This document shows, piece by piece, positions 52,115-61,804 of a stretch of 64,000 bases of DNA. Under the pieces are notes generated by a model, which ran no database searches, was not told where the DNA came from, and was given only the letters and a program-made list of their open reading frames with translations. This DNA comes from CAYLLT01 sp964384465 (GTDB taxonomy: Bacteria > Planctomycetota > Phycisphaerae > UBA1845 > PWPN01): the NCBI GenBank assembly GCA_964384465.1, contig CAYLLT010000011.1, positions 14,619 to 78,618 on the forward strand. Direction: 5' to 3'. The translations under genes were made by a program, and so were the position numbers. Each line of letters starts with the position of its first letter. Position 1 is the first letter of the stretch.

Positions 52115-52181
52115 GTAGCGGCCGCCCCCCGTGGCGGCCGGTCTCGGCTTTTTGACGGCCGCCACGGGGGGTGGCCGCTAC
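52115..52181. repeat. GTAGCGGCC...GGCCGCTAC hairpin before lpxA
   Basis: gtagcggccgccccccgtggcggccg pairs with cggccgccacggggggtggccgctac (one mismatch), with a 15-nt loop. It starts and ends like the internal hairpin of the MITE-like element (26993-27058). It ends 8 nt before the lpxA ATG, so in RNA it would lie against the ribosome-binding site. Confidence 0.8.
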
Positions 52182-52188
52182 CGGAAAA

Positions 52189-53064
52189 ATGATTCACGAA
52201 TCCGCAATAATCGATCGCCGGGCGCAACTGGGACGCAATGTCACCGTCGGCCCCCACTGCCATGTCGGCCCCGAAGTGATCCTCGGCGACGACTGCGTGC
52301 TCCATCACAACGTCACCATCGGCGGCAAAACCACCTGCGGTCGGGCCAACGTCTTCTTCCCCGGCGCGGTCATCGGCATGCCCCCGCAGGACCTCAAATA
52401 CAAGGGCGGTGACACCCGCGTCGAGATCGGCGACGACAACATCTTCCGCGAACAGGTCACCACCCACGCCGGCACCGAGGTCGGCGGCGCCGTCACCCGC
52501 ATCGGCTCCCACAATCGCTTCCTCGTCGGCGTTCACGTCGCCCACGACTGCATCGTCGGCAACGACTGCATCCTCTCCAACCAGGTCCAGCTTGCCGGCC
52601 ACGTCCACCTCGAAGACAAGGTGACCATGGGCGGCATCATCGGCGTCCACCATTTCACCACTGTCGGCACGCTCTCTTTCATCGGCGGCCTCACCCGCAT
52701 CGTCGTCGACGTCCCGCCGTTCATGATCGTCGAAGGCAACCCCTCGAGCGTCCGCGGCTTCAACGAAAGGGGCATGCGTCGCTGGGGTTTCACCGATGAT
52801 CAGATCCGCGGCGTCCGCGAAGCATACCTCCTGCTCTTCAGCCAGCGCGCCGATCGGCAGGGCCGCTCGATGCTTGACCGCCTCAATGAGCTCGAACGTC
52901 GGGCCGATCTGAATGGCGAAGTGCGATATCTGTGCAGTTCCATGCGTCGCAGCTTTAGCGAGGGCGTCTACGGCCGACAGCTTGAAGGCCATCGCCGCGA
53001 TTCCGACGCCGACCGTCGAAGCTTCTACGGCCGTACCGGCGCCCATCCGGAGTCCGCATCGTGA
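52189..53064 (+). CDS. lpxA: UDP-N-acetylglucosamine O-acyltransferase
   Basis: 291 residues. The start is at ATG 52189, right after the hairpin. Hexapeptide repeats form the left-handed helix (IHESAIIDRRAQLGRNVTVG, HHNVTIGGKTTCGRANVFFP, EIGDDNIFREQVTTHAGTE, HNRFLVGVHVAHDCIVGNDC with the catalytic His). PQDLKYKGGDT and the helical C-terminus (GMRRWGFTDDQIRGVREAY) are typical. It adds the 3-O-acyl chain to UDP-GlcNAc. The stop overlaps the GTG of the next gene by 4 nt. Confidence 0.95.
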   Translation: MIHESAIIDRRAQLGRNVTVGPHCHVGPEVILGDDCVLHHNVTIGGKTTCGRANVFFPGAVIGMPPQDLKYKGGDTRVEIGDDNIFREQVTTHAGTEVGGAVTRIGSHNRFLVGVHVAHDCIVGNDCILSNQVQLAGHVHLEDKVTMGGIIGVHHFTTVGTLSFIGGLTRIVVDVPPFMIVEGNPSSVRGFNERGMRRWGFTDDQIRGVREAYLLLFSQRADRQGRSMLDRLNELERRADLNGEVRYLCSSMRRSFSEGVYGRQLEGHRRDSDADRRSFYGRTGAHPESAS

Positions 53065-54080
53065 GCGCTCTCATCCCGGTAGCGGTGATCGGTACGGGCC
53101 ACATGGGCCGCCACCACGCGCGCATCTACCGCGAGCTGCCCGAGGCGGAGCTGATCGGCATCATCGACACCGATCCCGTCCGGGCGGCGGAGGTCGCCCG
53201 CGAATTCAACACGCAGGCGTATCCTTCTATCGAGGCATTGCTGGGCCGCGTGCGTGCGGTCAGCGTCGCCGTCCCCACCGTCTCGCATGTCGCCGTCGCC
53301 CAGCCGCTGCTCGAGAGCGGCCTGGCCGTGCTCATCGAAAAACCGCTCGCCCCCAACAGTCAGGCCGCCGGCGCCCTGCGCGAAGCCGCCCGCAAGCACA
53401 ACGCCCTGCTCCAGGTCGGCCACACCGAGCGCTTCAACCCCGTCGTCCGGGCCATGAGCCGCATGCGCGTCGCCCCGCGTTTCATCGAGACGCACCGCAT
53501 CAGCCCGTTCACCTTCCGCTCCGCCGACATCGGCGTGGTCATGGACATGATGATCCACGACATCGACATCGTGCTGCACCTGGTCCGCTCGCAACCCGTC
53601 CGCGTCGAGGCCAGCGGCGTGCGCGTCCTCGCCCATCACGAGGACGTGGCCAACGCCCGCGTCACCTTCGCCGACGGCTGCGTCGCCAACCTCACCGCCT
53701 CGCGCCTGGCCCTCAAGACCGAGCGCAAGATTCGCGTGTTCAGCGAGGACGCCTACATCTCGCTCGATTATCAGAAGAAGACCGGCATCGCCATCACCAA
53801 GGACGCCAACCTCGACCTGCTCAAGCTCGCCCGCGAGCGCAAGGCCGGCGACCTCTCCCAGCTCGCCGGCGTCGATTTCGGCTCGATGGTGAAAGTCGAG
53901 CCGCTCCAGGTCGACGACGATGTCGAGCCGCTCCGCGCTGAGTTGCAATCCTTCCTCCGCGCCGTCCAGACCGGCCAGCCCCCCGAAGTCACCGCTGACG
54001 ACGGCGTCGCCGCCGTGGAACTCGCCGAACAAATCATCGCCGCCCTCAAGCAACAACAATGGGAACTGCCGCCCAGTTGA
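53061..54080 (+). CDS. Gfo/Idh/MocA oxidoreductase in the lipid A cluster
   Basis: 339 residues from a GTG overlapping the lpxA stop. The N-terminal Rossmann fold has VIGTGHMGRHHARIYREL. The conserved lysine is in IEKPLAP, and GHTERFNPVV and DMMIHDIDIVLHL (with the active-site His) are the family motifs. Tight coupling to lpxA suggests action on a UDP-sugar. The known precedent is GnnA, which oxidises UDP-GlcNAc for a 3-amino lipid A. No GnnB-type aminotransferase is seen in the window, so this is only a suggestion. Confidence 0.85.
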   Translation: MSALIPVAVIGTGHMGRHHARIYRELPEAELIGIIDTDPVRAAEVAREFNTQAYPSIEALLGRVRAVSVAVPTVSHVAVAQPLLESGLAVLIEKPLAPNSQAAGALREAARKHNALLQVGHTERFNPVVRAMSRMRVAPRFIETHRISPFTFRSADIGVVMDMMIHDIDIVLHLVRSQPVRVEASGVRVLAHHEDVANARVTFADGCVANLTASRLALKTERKIRVFSEDAYISLDYQKKTGIAITKDANLDLLKLARERKAGDLSQLAGVDFGSMVKVEPLQVDDDVEPLRAELQSFLRAVQTGQPPEVTADDGVAAVELAEQIIAALKQQQWELPPS

Positions 54081-54110
54081 TGTCCGGCGATGGGCGAATC
54101 GCCAGCAATT

Positions 54111-54242
54111 CTATGTGCCGAGCAGAATACGCCGAGATTCATTGAGAAACTCCTCGGCCCAGGCGATGATCTGATCGGCCTGTTCGGGCGTGGGCGTGAA
54201 GAACTCGCGATAGTCCGCCAGCGCTCGCACGTGCTCCGTCAC
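54111..54242 (-). pseudogene. Severely shortened HEPN-like toxin partner
   Basis: 43 residues from a GTG overlapping the MNT stop (gtga): MTEHVRALADYREFFTPTPE, then QADQIIAWAEEFLNESRRIL and a stop at 54111. The latter part looks like the C-terminal helix region of HEPN proteins (ADYREF....EQAE..L..AEEF). The core with RxxxxH is absent. Normal partners are about 130 residues. The start region is kept and joined to the end, as after an internal deletion. Confidence 0.5.
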
Positions 54243-54562
54243 AGTGGGACACCATCGCGTTGCACGGTCAAGACGAGGGGGGAAGCCGAAAGAGGCGTGT
54301 TGGTCAAATCATGGGCGGCAAAGAGAGTCGCCGTCACCACCCGACCGCACGCAAGAGTGGCCTCATAGCACCGGTCCCAGATGCTCCGCTCGATCGGCCA
54401 GGACAAATCCGGTACTGTCACGAAGAGATCGATGTCGCTTTCGCTACCCAGCTCACCTCGCGCCGCTGATCCAAAGAGCCGCACGTCGACTGCCCCAAAA
54501 TCACTGCGCAAGTCGCTAGTCAACTCGGCAAGAACGGATCGCTCGATGGCGCTTAACTCCAT
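54239..54562 (-). CDS. MNT-type nucleotidyltransferase (MntA-like antitoxin)
   Basis: 107 residues. The nucleotidyltransferase motif is GSAARGELGSESDID, that is GS-x10-DxD, which binds metal and NTP. The C-terminal part (DRCYEATLACGRVVTATLFA) is short. MntA-type enzymes inactivate the neighbouring HEPN ribonuclease by AMPylation. The start is fixed by an extended -10 box just upstream. The HEPN partner is only a remnant. Confidence 0.8.
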   Translation of the reverse strand: MELSAIERSVLAELTSDLRSDFGAVDVRLFGSAARGELGSESDIDLFVTVPDLSWPIERSIWDRCYEATLACGRVVTATLFAAHDLTNTPLSASPLVLTVQRDGVPL

Positions 54563-54569
54563 GGCACGG

Positions 54570-54578
54570 ATTATATCA
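54570..54578 (-). promoter_or_regulatory. Extended -10 promoter of the MNT gene, leaderless
   Basis: Minus-strand TGATATAAT, an extended -10 (TGn plus TATAAT), ends 7 nt before the ATG at 54562. The transcript should begin at the start codon. There is no clear -35. Confidence 0.6.
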
Positions 54579-54740
54579 TGCCACTTGAGAACATCCTATC
54601 GGAGTAATGTACGGTGCATTGTACGCTGACCCACCGCTTTCGATCCGACACAGCCACGCGGATGGTGGGTCGAGTACGACCCACCCTACTCGCTTCCTTA
54701 TCCTTCTTCTTCGTGCCCTTCGTGCCTCCGTGGTGAGTCT

Positions 54741-57700
54741 TCACGGCGCCGGGTTCAGCAACAGCAGACCATTCAGCGAGTTCGTTGGGTTGTTACGGGC
54801 GATAATATCGTCCGTCGAACTCACCGTACTGCTCTTGTCGTAATCGTATTTGGCGTCCGGCGCATTCGCCACCTGATAAGCGGAGTTGGTGGCCACCGGA
54901 ACACGATTAGCGGGCAGACTGTTATGCGGATGGTTCCGCGCATCGATCTCGTCCGTCGAGCTGACGATCGCCCGCGTCGCGCTCGGCGTGAGGCTCTCGC
55001 CGATCGCCAGCCCGAAGTAGAACACGTGGTCCGCCGGCAGGTCCAGCAGGCCGCCATTGGCATTGGATTTGACCACCACCCGCAGCCAGCGGGTATTCGG
55101 GATTGCATTGTCCGCCCAGATGATCTTGATCCGGTCGGAACCGGACACGCCGCCGCCAGGGGTCACCTCGATGCTCGCCGGCGCTGCCGCCGCAACATAC
55201 GCGCCGATGGTCGTGCTGTTGCCGATCTTGAAATCGAAGTTTGACGCCGCCAGCGCCCCCGTCGGCAGAGGCGAACAACCCGCCCCCGCAAATACGTCGA
55301 TCACCAATCCGTTTGTCCCCTTGCTGTAGCTGATGTAGTTGCTCACCCCCGCCATCTGGCCGGGGCTCAGCGCCGTCTTGTCGGTGGCGATCGCCGTGTT
55401 GTCGTTGCACATCTGGCCGACGAGGTTGTTGCACGCCGTCGCGGCCGAATCGAAGAACGAGTTGTTGTAGAACACGAAACGGGCGGCCACCGTCCGCGCG
55501 CCGCCGGTCGGGCAGCCGTCGCAAGCCTCCCCGAGGCCGTCGAAGTCTGTATCAAGCTGATCCGGATTCGCCATAGCGGGGCAGTTGTCGCAGACGTCGC
55601 CCACGCCATCCAAATCGGCGTCAGCCTGATTTGAGTTGGCCATGCTCGGGCAGTTGTCACACGCATTGAGCACGCCGTCATTGTCGAGGTCGTTGTCCGG
55701 TTCTCCTCCCGTGGTGAGGTGCAGCGACCATTGGGTGAGCTGACCGTTGTCACCGCTGACCGTGTCAGTCACGGTGATGCTCCATGGGCCGGCCGCATCC
55801 AAGCCGTCGAACGCCGATAGCGGGCCGAACGGCCGGAAGGTGCCCACGTGTCCATCGAGGCAGACAATCGGACAGCAGGCCTCGTCATCCCACACCGTGC
55901 CGCTGAAGTTTTCCTCGCCGCCGCACTGGTGGTTGAACAGCGTCACCGTCGTGCCGAGGTGCGCGACGCTGATGACCAGGTCGGCTACCCAGGTGTGAGT
56001 CAGGGTGATGTCCACGTCCACGTCCTGGACGGCGCCGCCCAGCGGCACGTCAAAGCTGTGGCTCGCCGGTGGTGAGGTGCTGGAAATCGGCTGCGGCGGT
56101 GCCACGGCGATGGCGTAGTTCTGCTCGGTCACGCCGCCCAGTTCGCACTCGTCCGGCGTGCCGTTGGGCTGGCAATCCTGGCTTGTGCCGGCGGCGATGT
56201 CGCACTCGTCGGGCGTACCGTTGGTGTTGCAATCCGTATTGGTCTGGTTCGGATTGAATATGGTGGGGCAATTATCGCAGTCATCGCCAACGCCGTCGCC
56301 GTCGCCGTCCGTTTGCGTGGGATTTGCCACCGCTGGGCAGTTGTCGCAAGCGTCGCCCACGCCATCGCTGTCGGCATCCGCTTGCGTGGGATTGTCCGCC
56401 GCCGGGCAGTTGTCGCAAACATCACCCACCCCGTCGCCGTCGCCGTCTGTCTGCGTGGGATTGCCTACCGTCGGGCAATTGTCCGTCGGGCAGGTGTTGG
56501 CCGGGAAGCCGGGATTACCGAAGCCGTCGCCATCGGTGTCCGTGCACGGGTCGCATGCGTCGGCGATTCCGTCTCCGTCGCTATCCACGACCTCGAACAC
56601 GTAGGCCGAGCCAGAGCTGTTGCCGGCGTCGTCGTTGTCCTTGCAGCCGACGACGAACGTGTTGCCCGAGATGGCGACCGAGTTTCCAAACCCATCCTGG
56701 GCCGCGGCGTCGGATGCGGTCAGCTTGGCCTGTTGGGTCCAGGTGGTCCCGGAGCGGACGAAGAGATACACCGAGCCCGTGTTCGTGCCGCCGTCGTCAT
56801 CGCCGACGACGCCGATCACCGCCGTGTCGCCCGCGACCCCGACCGAATAGCCGAAGAAGTCGCCGCCCGCGGCGTCAAGGGAGGTCAGCTTGGCCTGCTG
56901 GGTCCAGGCGGTCCCGGAGCGGACGAATACATAGGCCGAACCCGAGTTGTTGCCCGCGTCGTCATCACTGCGAGCGCCGATGATCCCCGTGTCGCCCGAG
57001 ACCGAGACCGAGACCGAGTATCCAAACTCATCGCCCGCCGCGTCGTCCAGGGCGATCAGTTTCGCCTGCTGGGTCCAGGTCGTGCCGGAGCGAACGAACA
57101 CGTACGCTGAACCCGAGCCGCTGCCGCCATCGTCATCACCCGTAGCGCTGACGACGGCCGTGTCGCCCGCGACGGAGACCGAAGTGCCAAAGAAGTCGGC
57201 CGCCGCGGCGTCCAGCGCCGTCAGCTTGGCCTGCTGCGTCCAGGTCGTACCGGAGCGGACGAACACGTACGCCGAACCCGAGTTGGACGGAACATCGTCG
57301 TTGCCATTGGCGCCGACTACCACCGTATCGCCCGCGATGGCGACCGAACCGCCAAAGTTGTCGCCCGCCGCCTCGTCCGACGCGGTCAGCTTGGCCTGCT
57401 GGCTCCAGGCGGTTCCGGAGCGGACGAATACGTACGCCGATCCCGGACCACTGCTGGCGACGTCGCTGAAGGCGCCGATGACGGCCGTGTCGCCCGAGAT
57501 GGCCACCGACCATCCGAAGATGTCGCCGGCCGCGGCGTCGAGGGCGGTCAGTTTCGCCTGCAGGGTCCAGGCTCCGCCGACGCCGGGAGAGCGGACATAG
57601 ACGTACGCCGAACCCGAGCTGTCGCCGGCGTCGTCATTGCCGAAGGAGCCGATCACCGCCGTGTCACCCGAGACGGCCACCGAGGATCCGAACTGGTCGA

Positions 57701-57872
57701 GCTCCGCGGCGTCCGAGGCGGTCAGTTTGTCCGTTTCCGCCACTTCCGGCACGCACGTCTGAGCCGCAGCGCAGCGCGTCAAAACCAGCGCGACAGCGAC
57801 GGCGAGAAATACGGCTCGACCGCGCGGTGTCGAAATGCAACCACCCCGTGCTGAGGTCAAAACATGCATCAT
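54741..57872 (-). CDS. Large exported FG-GAP/thrombospondin-type-3/P-domain protein
   Basis: 1043 residues. ATG 57872 has ggagg upstream; a signal peptide (AVFLAVAVALVLTRCAAA) follows. Seven FG-GAP-like repeats (KLTASDAAxxDxFGxSVAVSGDTAVIG, ending GSAYVFVRSG) are followed by calcium-binding thrombospondin type 3 repeats (DSDGDGIADACDPC, DGDGDGVGDVCDNCP). A proprotein-convertase P-like domain follows (SHSFDVPLGGAVQDVDVDIT, WSITVTDTVSGDNGQLTQW). The last 246 residues are the module shared with the GH18 protein. It is probably a surface adhesin or scaffold protein. No peptidase domain is seen. Confidence 0.75.
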   Translation of the reverse strand: MMHVLTSARGGCISTPRGRAVFLAVAVALVLTRCAAAQTCVPEVAETDKLTASDAAELDQFGSSVAVSGDTAVIGSFGNDDAGDSSGSAYVYVRSPGVGGAWTLQAKLTALDAAAGDIFGWSVAISGDTAVIGAFSDVASSGPGSAYVFVRSGTAWSQQAKLTASDEAAGDNFGGSVAIAGDTVVVGANGNDDVPSNSGSAYVFVRSGTTWTQQAKLTALDAAAADFFGTSVSVAGDTAVVSATGDDDGGSGSGSAYVFVRSGTTWTQQAKLIALDDAAGDEFGYSVSVSVSGDTGIIGARSDDDAGNNSGSAYVFVRSGTAWTQQAKLTSLDAAGGDFFGYSVGVAGDTAVIGVVGDDDGGTNTGSVYLFVRSGTTWTQQAKLTASDAAAQDGFGNSVAISGNTFVVGCKDNDDAGNSSGSAYVFEVVDSDGDGIADACDPCTDTDGDGFGNPGFPANTCPTDNCPTVGNPTQTDGDGDGVGDVCDNCPAADNPTQADADSDGVGDACDNCPAVANPTQTDGDGDGVGDDCDNCPTIFNPNQTNTDCNTNGTPDECDIAAGTSQDCQPNGTPDECELGGVTEQNYAIAVAPPQPISSTSPPASHSFDVPLGGAVQDVDVDITLTHTWVADLVISVAHLGTTVTLFNHQCGGEENFSGTVWDDEACCPIVCLDGHVGTFRPFGPLSAFDGLDAAGPWSITVTDTVSGDNGQLTQWSLHLTTGGEPDNDLDNDGVLNACDNCPSMANSNQADADLDGVGDVCDNCPAMANPDQLDTDFDGLGEACDGCPTGGARTVAARFVFYNNSFFDSAATACNNLVGQMCNDNTAIATDKTALSPGQMAGVSNYISYSKGTNGLVIDVFAGAGCSPLPTGALAASNFDFKIGNSTTIGAYVAAAAPASIEVTPGGGVSGSDRIKIIWADNAIPNTRWLRVVVKSNANGGLLDLPADHVFYFGLAIGESLTPSATRAIVSSTDEIDARNHPHNSLPANRVPVATNSAYQVANAPDAKYDYDKSSTVSSTDDIIARNNPTNSLNGLLLLNPAP

Positions 57873-58050
57873 GATCACGCCTCCGTCAGAACGCACCACG
57901 CTGGTGCTGGGTGTCATGGCCACCGCCGTTGGTCGCCACGTAAATCCCGCGAGCCTCCTGCATGGCCACGCGAACAGTCGTGGCGATGCCACCCGGCCAT
58001 CGGCCGCCATGGGGGTCGGCCGCTACAAAACGCTCCGATCGAAACCGGCA
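57873..58050. other. Intergenic, hairpins, no gene seen
   Basis: It contains gccacg-cgaacagt-cgtggc (about 57965-57984) and a half-element catgggggtcggccgctac that resembles one arm of the GTAGCGGCC hairpin family. Confidence 0.4.
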
Positions 58051-58376
58051 CTACAGCGCACACGCCGGATCGCCGGGGATGTCGGCCCCGCTCTGGCAAA
58101 GCTGGATGACGCCGAAGTCGTTCTGATCGCCGTCGTTGTCCCCGTCGTCAAAGACGAGCGAGGCCTGCAACACGTCCTCAAGGTTGTCGTCGCCGGGCCC
58201 TGATCCGTTCAGCGTCAACGACGCCTGCACCGACGCCGGCAGTTCGGCGAGGTCCGCCGACAGCGACCCGCTGAGGATATGCCCGTTGGTGTAGATGATA
58301 TCCACTTTCAGCCACTGGGCCTGGGCAGCCGCTTGAAACACCAACAGAAAAAGGGGACAAGTGCAAACTTGCGCAT
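58051..58376 (-). pseudogene. Small exported protein, frameshifted in the signal peptide
   Basis: The ATG at 58376 has ggaggg upstream and reads MRKFALVP before going out of frame. The neighbouring frame continues LLVFQAAAQAQWLKVDI, followed by a beta-rich mature protein (IIYTNGHILSGSLSADLAEL, QASLTLNGSGPGDDN) to the stop at 58051. One missing base in the aaaaagggg run at 58348-58356 would join them into a normal signal peptide. This is either a sequencing error or a slippage mutation. Function unknown. Confidence 0.55.
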
Positions 58377-58416
58377 GGCTGACCCTCCTTCCGCGACAGG
58401 TTGATAACACGGCCAT

Positions 58417-58593
58417 TTATACCCGCAGAGGGCACCCGATTTCAATAGAAAGCTCGGTGAAAATGGAAGAGATTGACCGGTTTTCAGTCAGCAAGGCGGG
58501 TAGGCTCTGGTTGGGTCGGTCGATCTCGAACCTCTTGATCCGGTACCGCAGGTTGTCGCGCCCCCCGTGTCGGCGAGCGGGCGATGCCCCCTA
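58417..58593 (-). pseudogene. Possible Fis-type helix-turn-helix remnant
   Basis: The minus-strand frame between stops at 58591 and 58417 contains RRHGGRDNLRYRIKRFEIDR. This resembles the C-terminal Fis/NtrC recognition helix (SRDTLRYRIKKFGI). The AAA+ core and a start are absent, so it would be a relic of a sigma-54-type regulator. The evidence is one short match. Confidence 0.3.
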
Positions 58594-58756
58594 TCCCCGA
58601 TTTTGGCGCAGCCGGGTCTGCGGATCACAACGGAACGCCGCCCGTGTTATCACCTGAATGGAGTGCGGAATGAAATGCGACCAAGAACAAAACTTGGAAA
58701 AGATGAATGGACCGCTCGAAGACCCTTCTTCACCGTTTCTCCGTATCTGTGTAGGT

Positions 58757-58990
58757 CCCGCTTGCCGAGCGGGACCAGGTCGGAGTGTTTCTCCGTGTGC
58801 TCGGTGTCCGTGCTGCCAACCAAACGAAGCCGTGAAACCCCATTTTCACCCCCGCCAACCGGGTTTCCCCGCCGCCACCCCATGTCCGAAGCCGTGCCTC
58901 TCCCTCTCTCTGTCTCTCCGTTTCTCCATCTCTCCGTCTCTCCGTCACCCCCTCTCTCCGTCTCTCAATCTCTCCATCTCCCCGTCCTCG
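58757..58990. repeat. Pyrimidine-rich octamer array (tctctccg)
   Basis: From about 58896 the plus strand is a run of tctctccg, tttctcca and tctctccg octamers to about 58985. On the other strand this is cggagaga, a relative of the gtgagaaa arrays. Upstream at about 58757-58780 is a palindrome gtcccgcttgccgagcgggac. No gene is seen from 58600 to 58995. Confidence 0.65.
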
Positions 58991-58995
58991 GCTCC

Positions 58996-59784
58996 TCACC
59001 CCTCGTACTCCGCATACGTCTTCGGCGTCTCCCACACCCGCACCTTCGCCAGCCGCGCCGGACCGAACTGCCCCTCCAGCAGCGACCAGATCACCCGCGT
59101 GATGTTCTCTACGGACGGATTGAGATCGGCAAACTCGGCACAGTCCTCATTGAGGTGCTTGTGATCGAACCGCTCGATGATGCGCTGCTTCACCACGCTT
59201 TCGATCCGCGCCAGCGGCAGCAGCACGCCGCTGGCCGCCTCCGGCTCGCCCGCCACCGTCACCTCGACTTCGTAGTTGTGCCCGTGGCCGCGCGGGTTGT
59301 TGCACTTGCCGAAAGTCTCGCGGTTCTCCCGCTCGCTCATCGACGGACAGTGCAGCCGATGCGAGGCCGCAAACTCGAAACGCTCGCTGACATGAACCAT
59401 GTCCAAAGCTCCCGCGTTAACTGTGTAGCTCACAAACGGCGTGATGCCCAATTGCCAATCGACCCATCGCGTACCGGCCGGCGCCCGTCCGAGCAGATTG
59501 TCGGCGATCGCGCGGATCACCACCTCACCCGTCGCCGATGCGCGCTCGCCGGCGCCGCGCACGATCCGATTCACCAGCGGGATCGACCGCTCACGCAGCA
59601 GCCGGTCGATCATCGCGATGTTACAGACGTAACCCGTCGCCGGATCCGGCTCGCCCTCCACCCGCGCCCGCAGCACCAGCCACGGCTGAATCCCCGTCGC
59701 CGCCGGCCAGCCCGCCCACGAGTTGCTCACCGGCCCCTCCGCCGCCGGCCCCACGCTGAACCGAATCTCACGCATCAACCGCAT
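58996..59784 (-). CDS. Tandem 6-pyruvoyl-tetrahydropterin synthase / QueD-like protein
   Basis: 262 residues. The C-terminal half is a clear QueD/PTPS domain: FEFAASHRLHCPSMSERENR, with the zinc His, FGKCNNPRGHGHNYEVEVTV with the catalytic Cys and two more zinc His, then ERFDHKHLNED and a glutamate near WETPKTYAEYEG. The N-terminal half has a similar size and PTPS-like spacing but lacks these residues, suggesting a duplicated, inactive half. QueD makes 6-carboxytetrahydropterin in queuosine synthesis; PTPS has a related reaction. No other que gene is nearby. Confidence 0.75.
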   Translation of the reverse strand: MRLMREIRFSVGPAAEGPVSNSWAGWPAATGIQPWLVLRARVEGEPDPATGYVCNIAMIDRLLRERSIPLVNRIVRGAGERASATGEVVIRAIADNLLGRAPAGTRWVDWQLGITPFVSYTVNAGALDMVHVSERFEFAASHRLHCPSMSERENRETFGKCNNPRGHGHNYEVEVTVAGEPEAASGVLLPLARIESVVKQRIIERFDHKHLNEDCAEFADLNPSVENITRVIWSLLEGQFGPARLAKVRVWETPKTYAEYEG

Positions 59785-59907
59785 GATGTGTCATTTTAGA
59801 ACTGTCTTGTGGTTGGTGCAAAAGATCGAGCAACGGGGTGTGCATGTCGGTATATGGAGTGCGTCGCCGGCGGCGGCGCTTTGGCTAGAACTGCGGTAAA
59901 GCGGGGG

Positions 59908-59946
59908 CAAAAAATAACGCCCACGGCAGCCGTGCCGTGGGCGTTA
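59908..59946 (-). terminator. Rho-independent terminator of rpoD
   Basis: aacgcccacggca (59916-59928) pairs perfectly with tgccgtgggcgtt (59933-59945) around gccg. On the minus strand the stem is followed by a T-rich tract (attttttg, from aaaaaa at 59909-59914). It lies 27 nt after the rpoD stop. Confidence 0.85.
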
Positions 59947-59972
59947 GTAACTCACAAACTTAGCGATCGATC

Positions 59973-61691
<1,719 letters not shown>

Positions 61692-61804
61692 GGGATCTCC
61701 GTGCATCTTGCACCTGGGTTGCTCGTCCATCGGTCCGCCCCGCGGTGCGTATTCCATGCGCAGCCGCCCGCAGATGATTCGACACGAATGTCACTGGCTT
61801 CTGG

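Noticed and set aside
50839..53046. A 735-residue minus-strand frame over lpxC-fabZ and lpxA
   Set aside because: It is Ala/Asp/Val/Glu-rich shadow sequence with no motif, while the plus strand encodes proteins with complete active sites.
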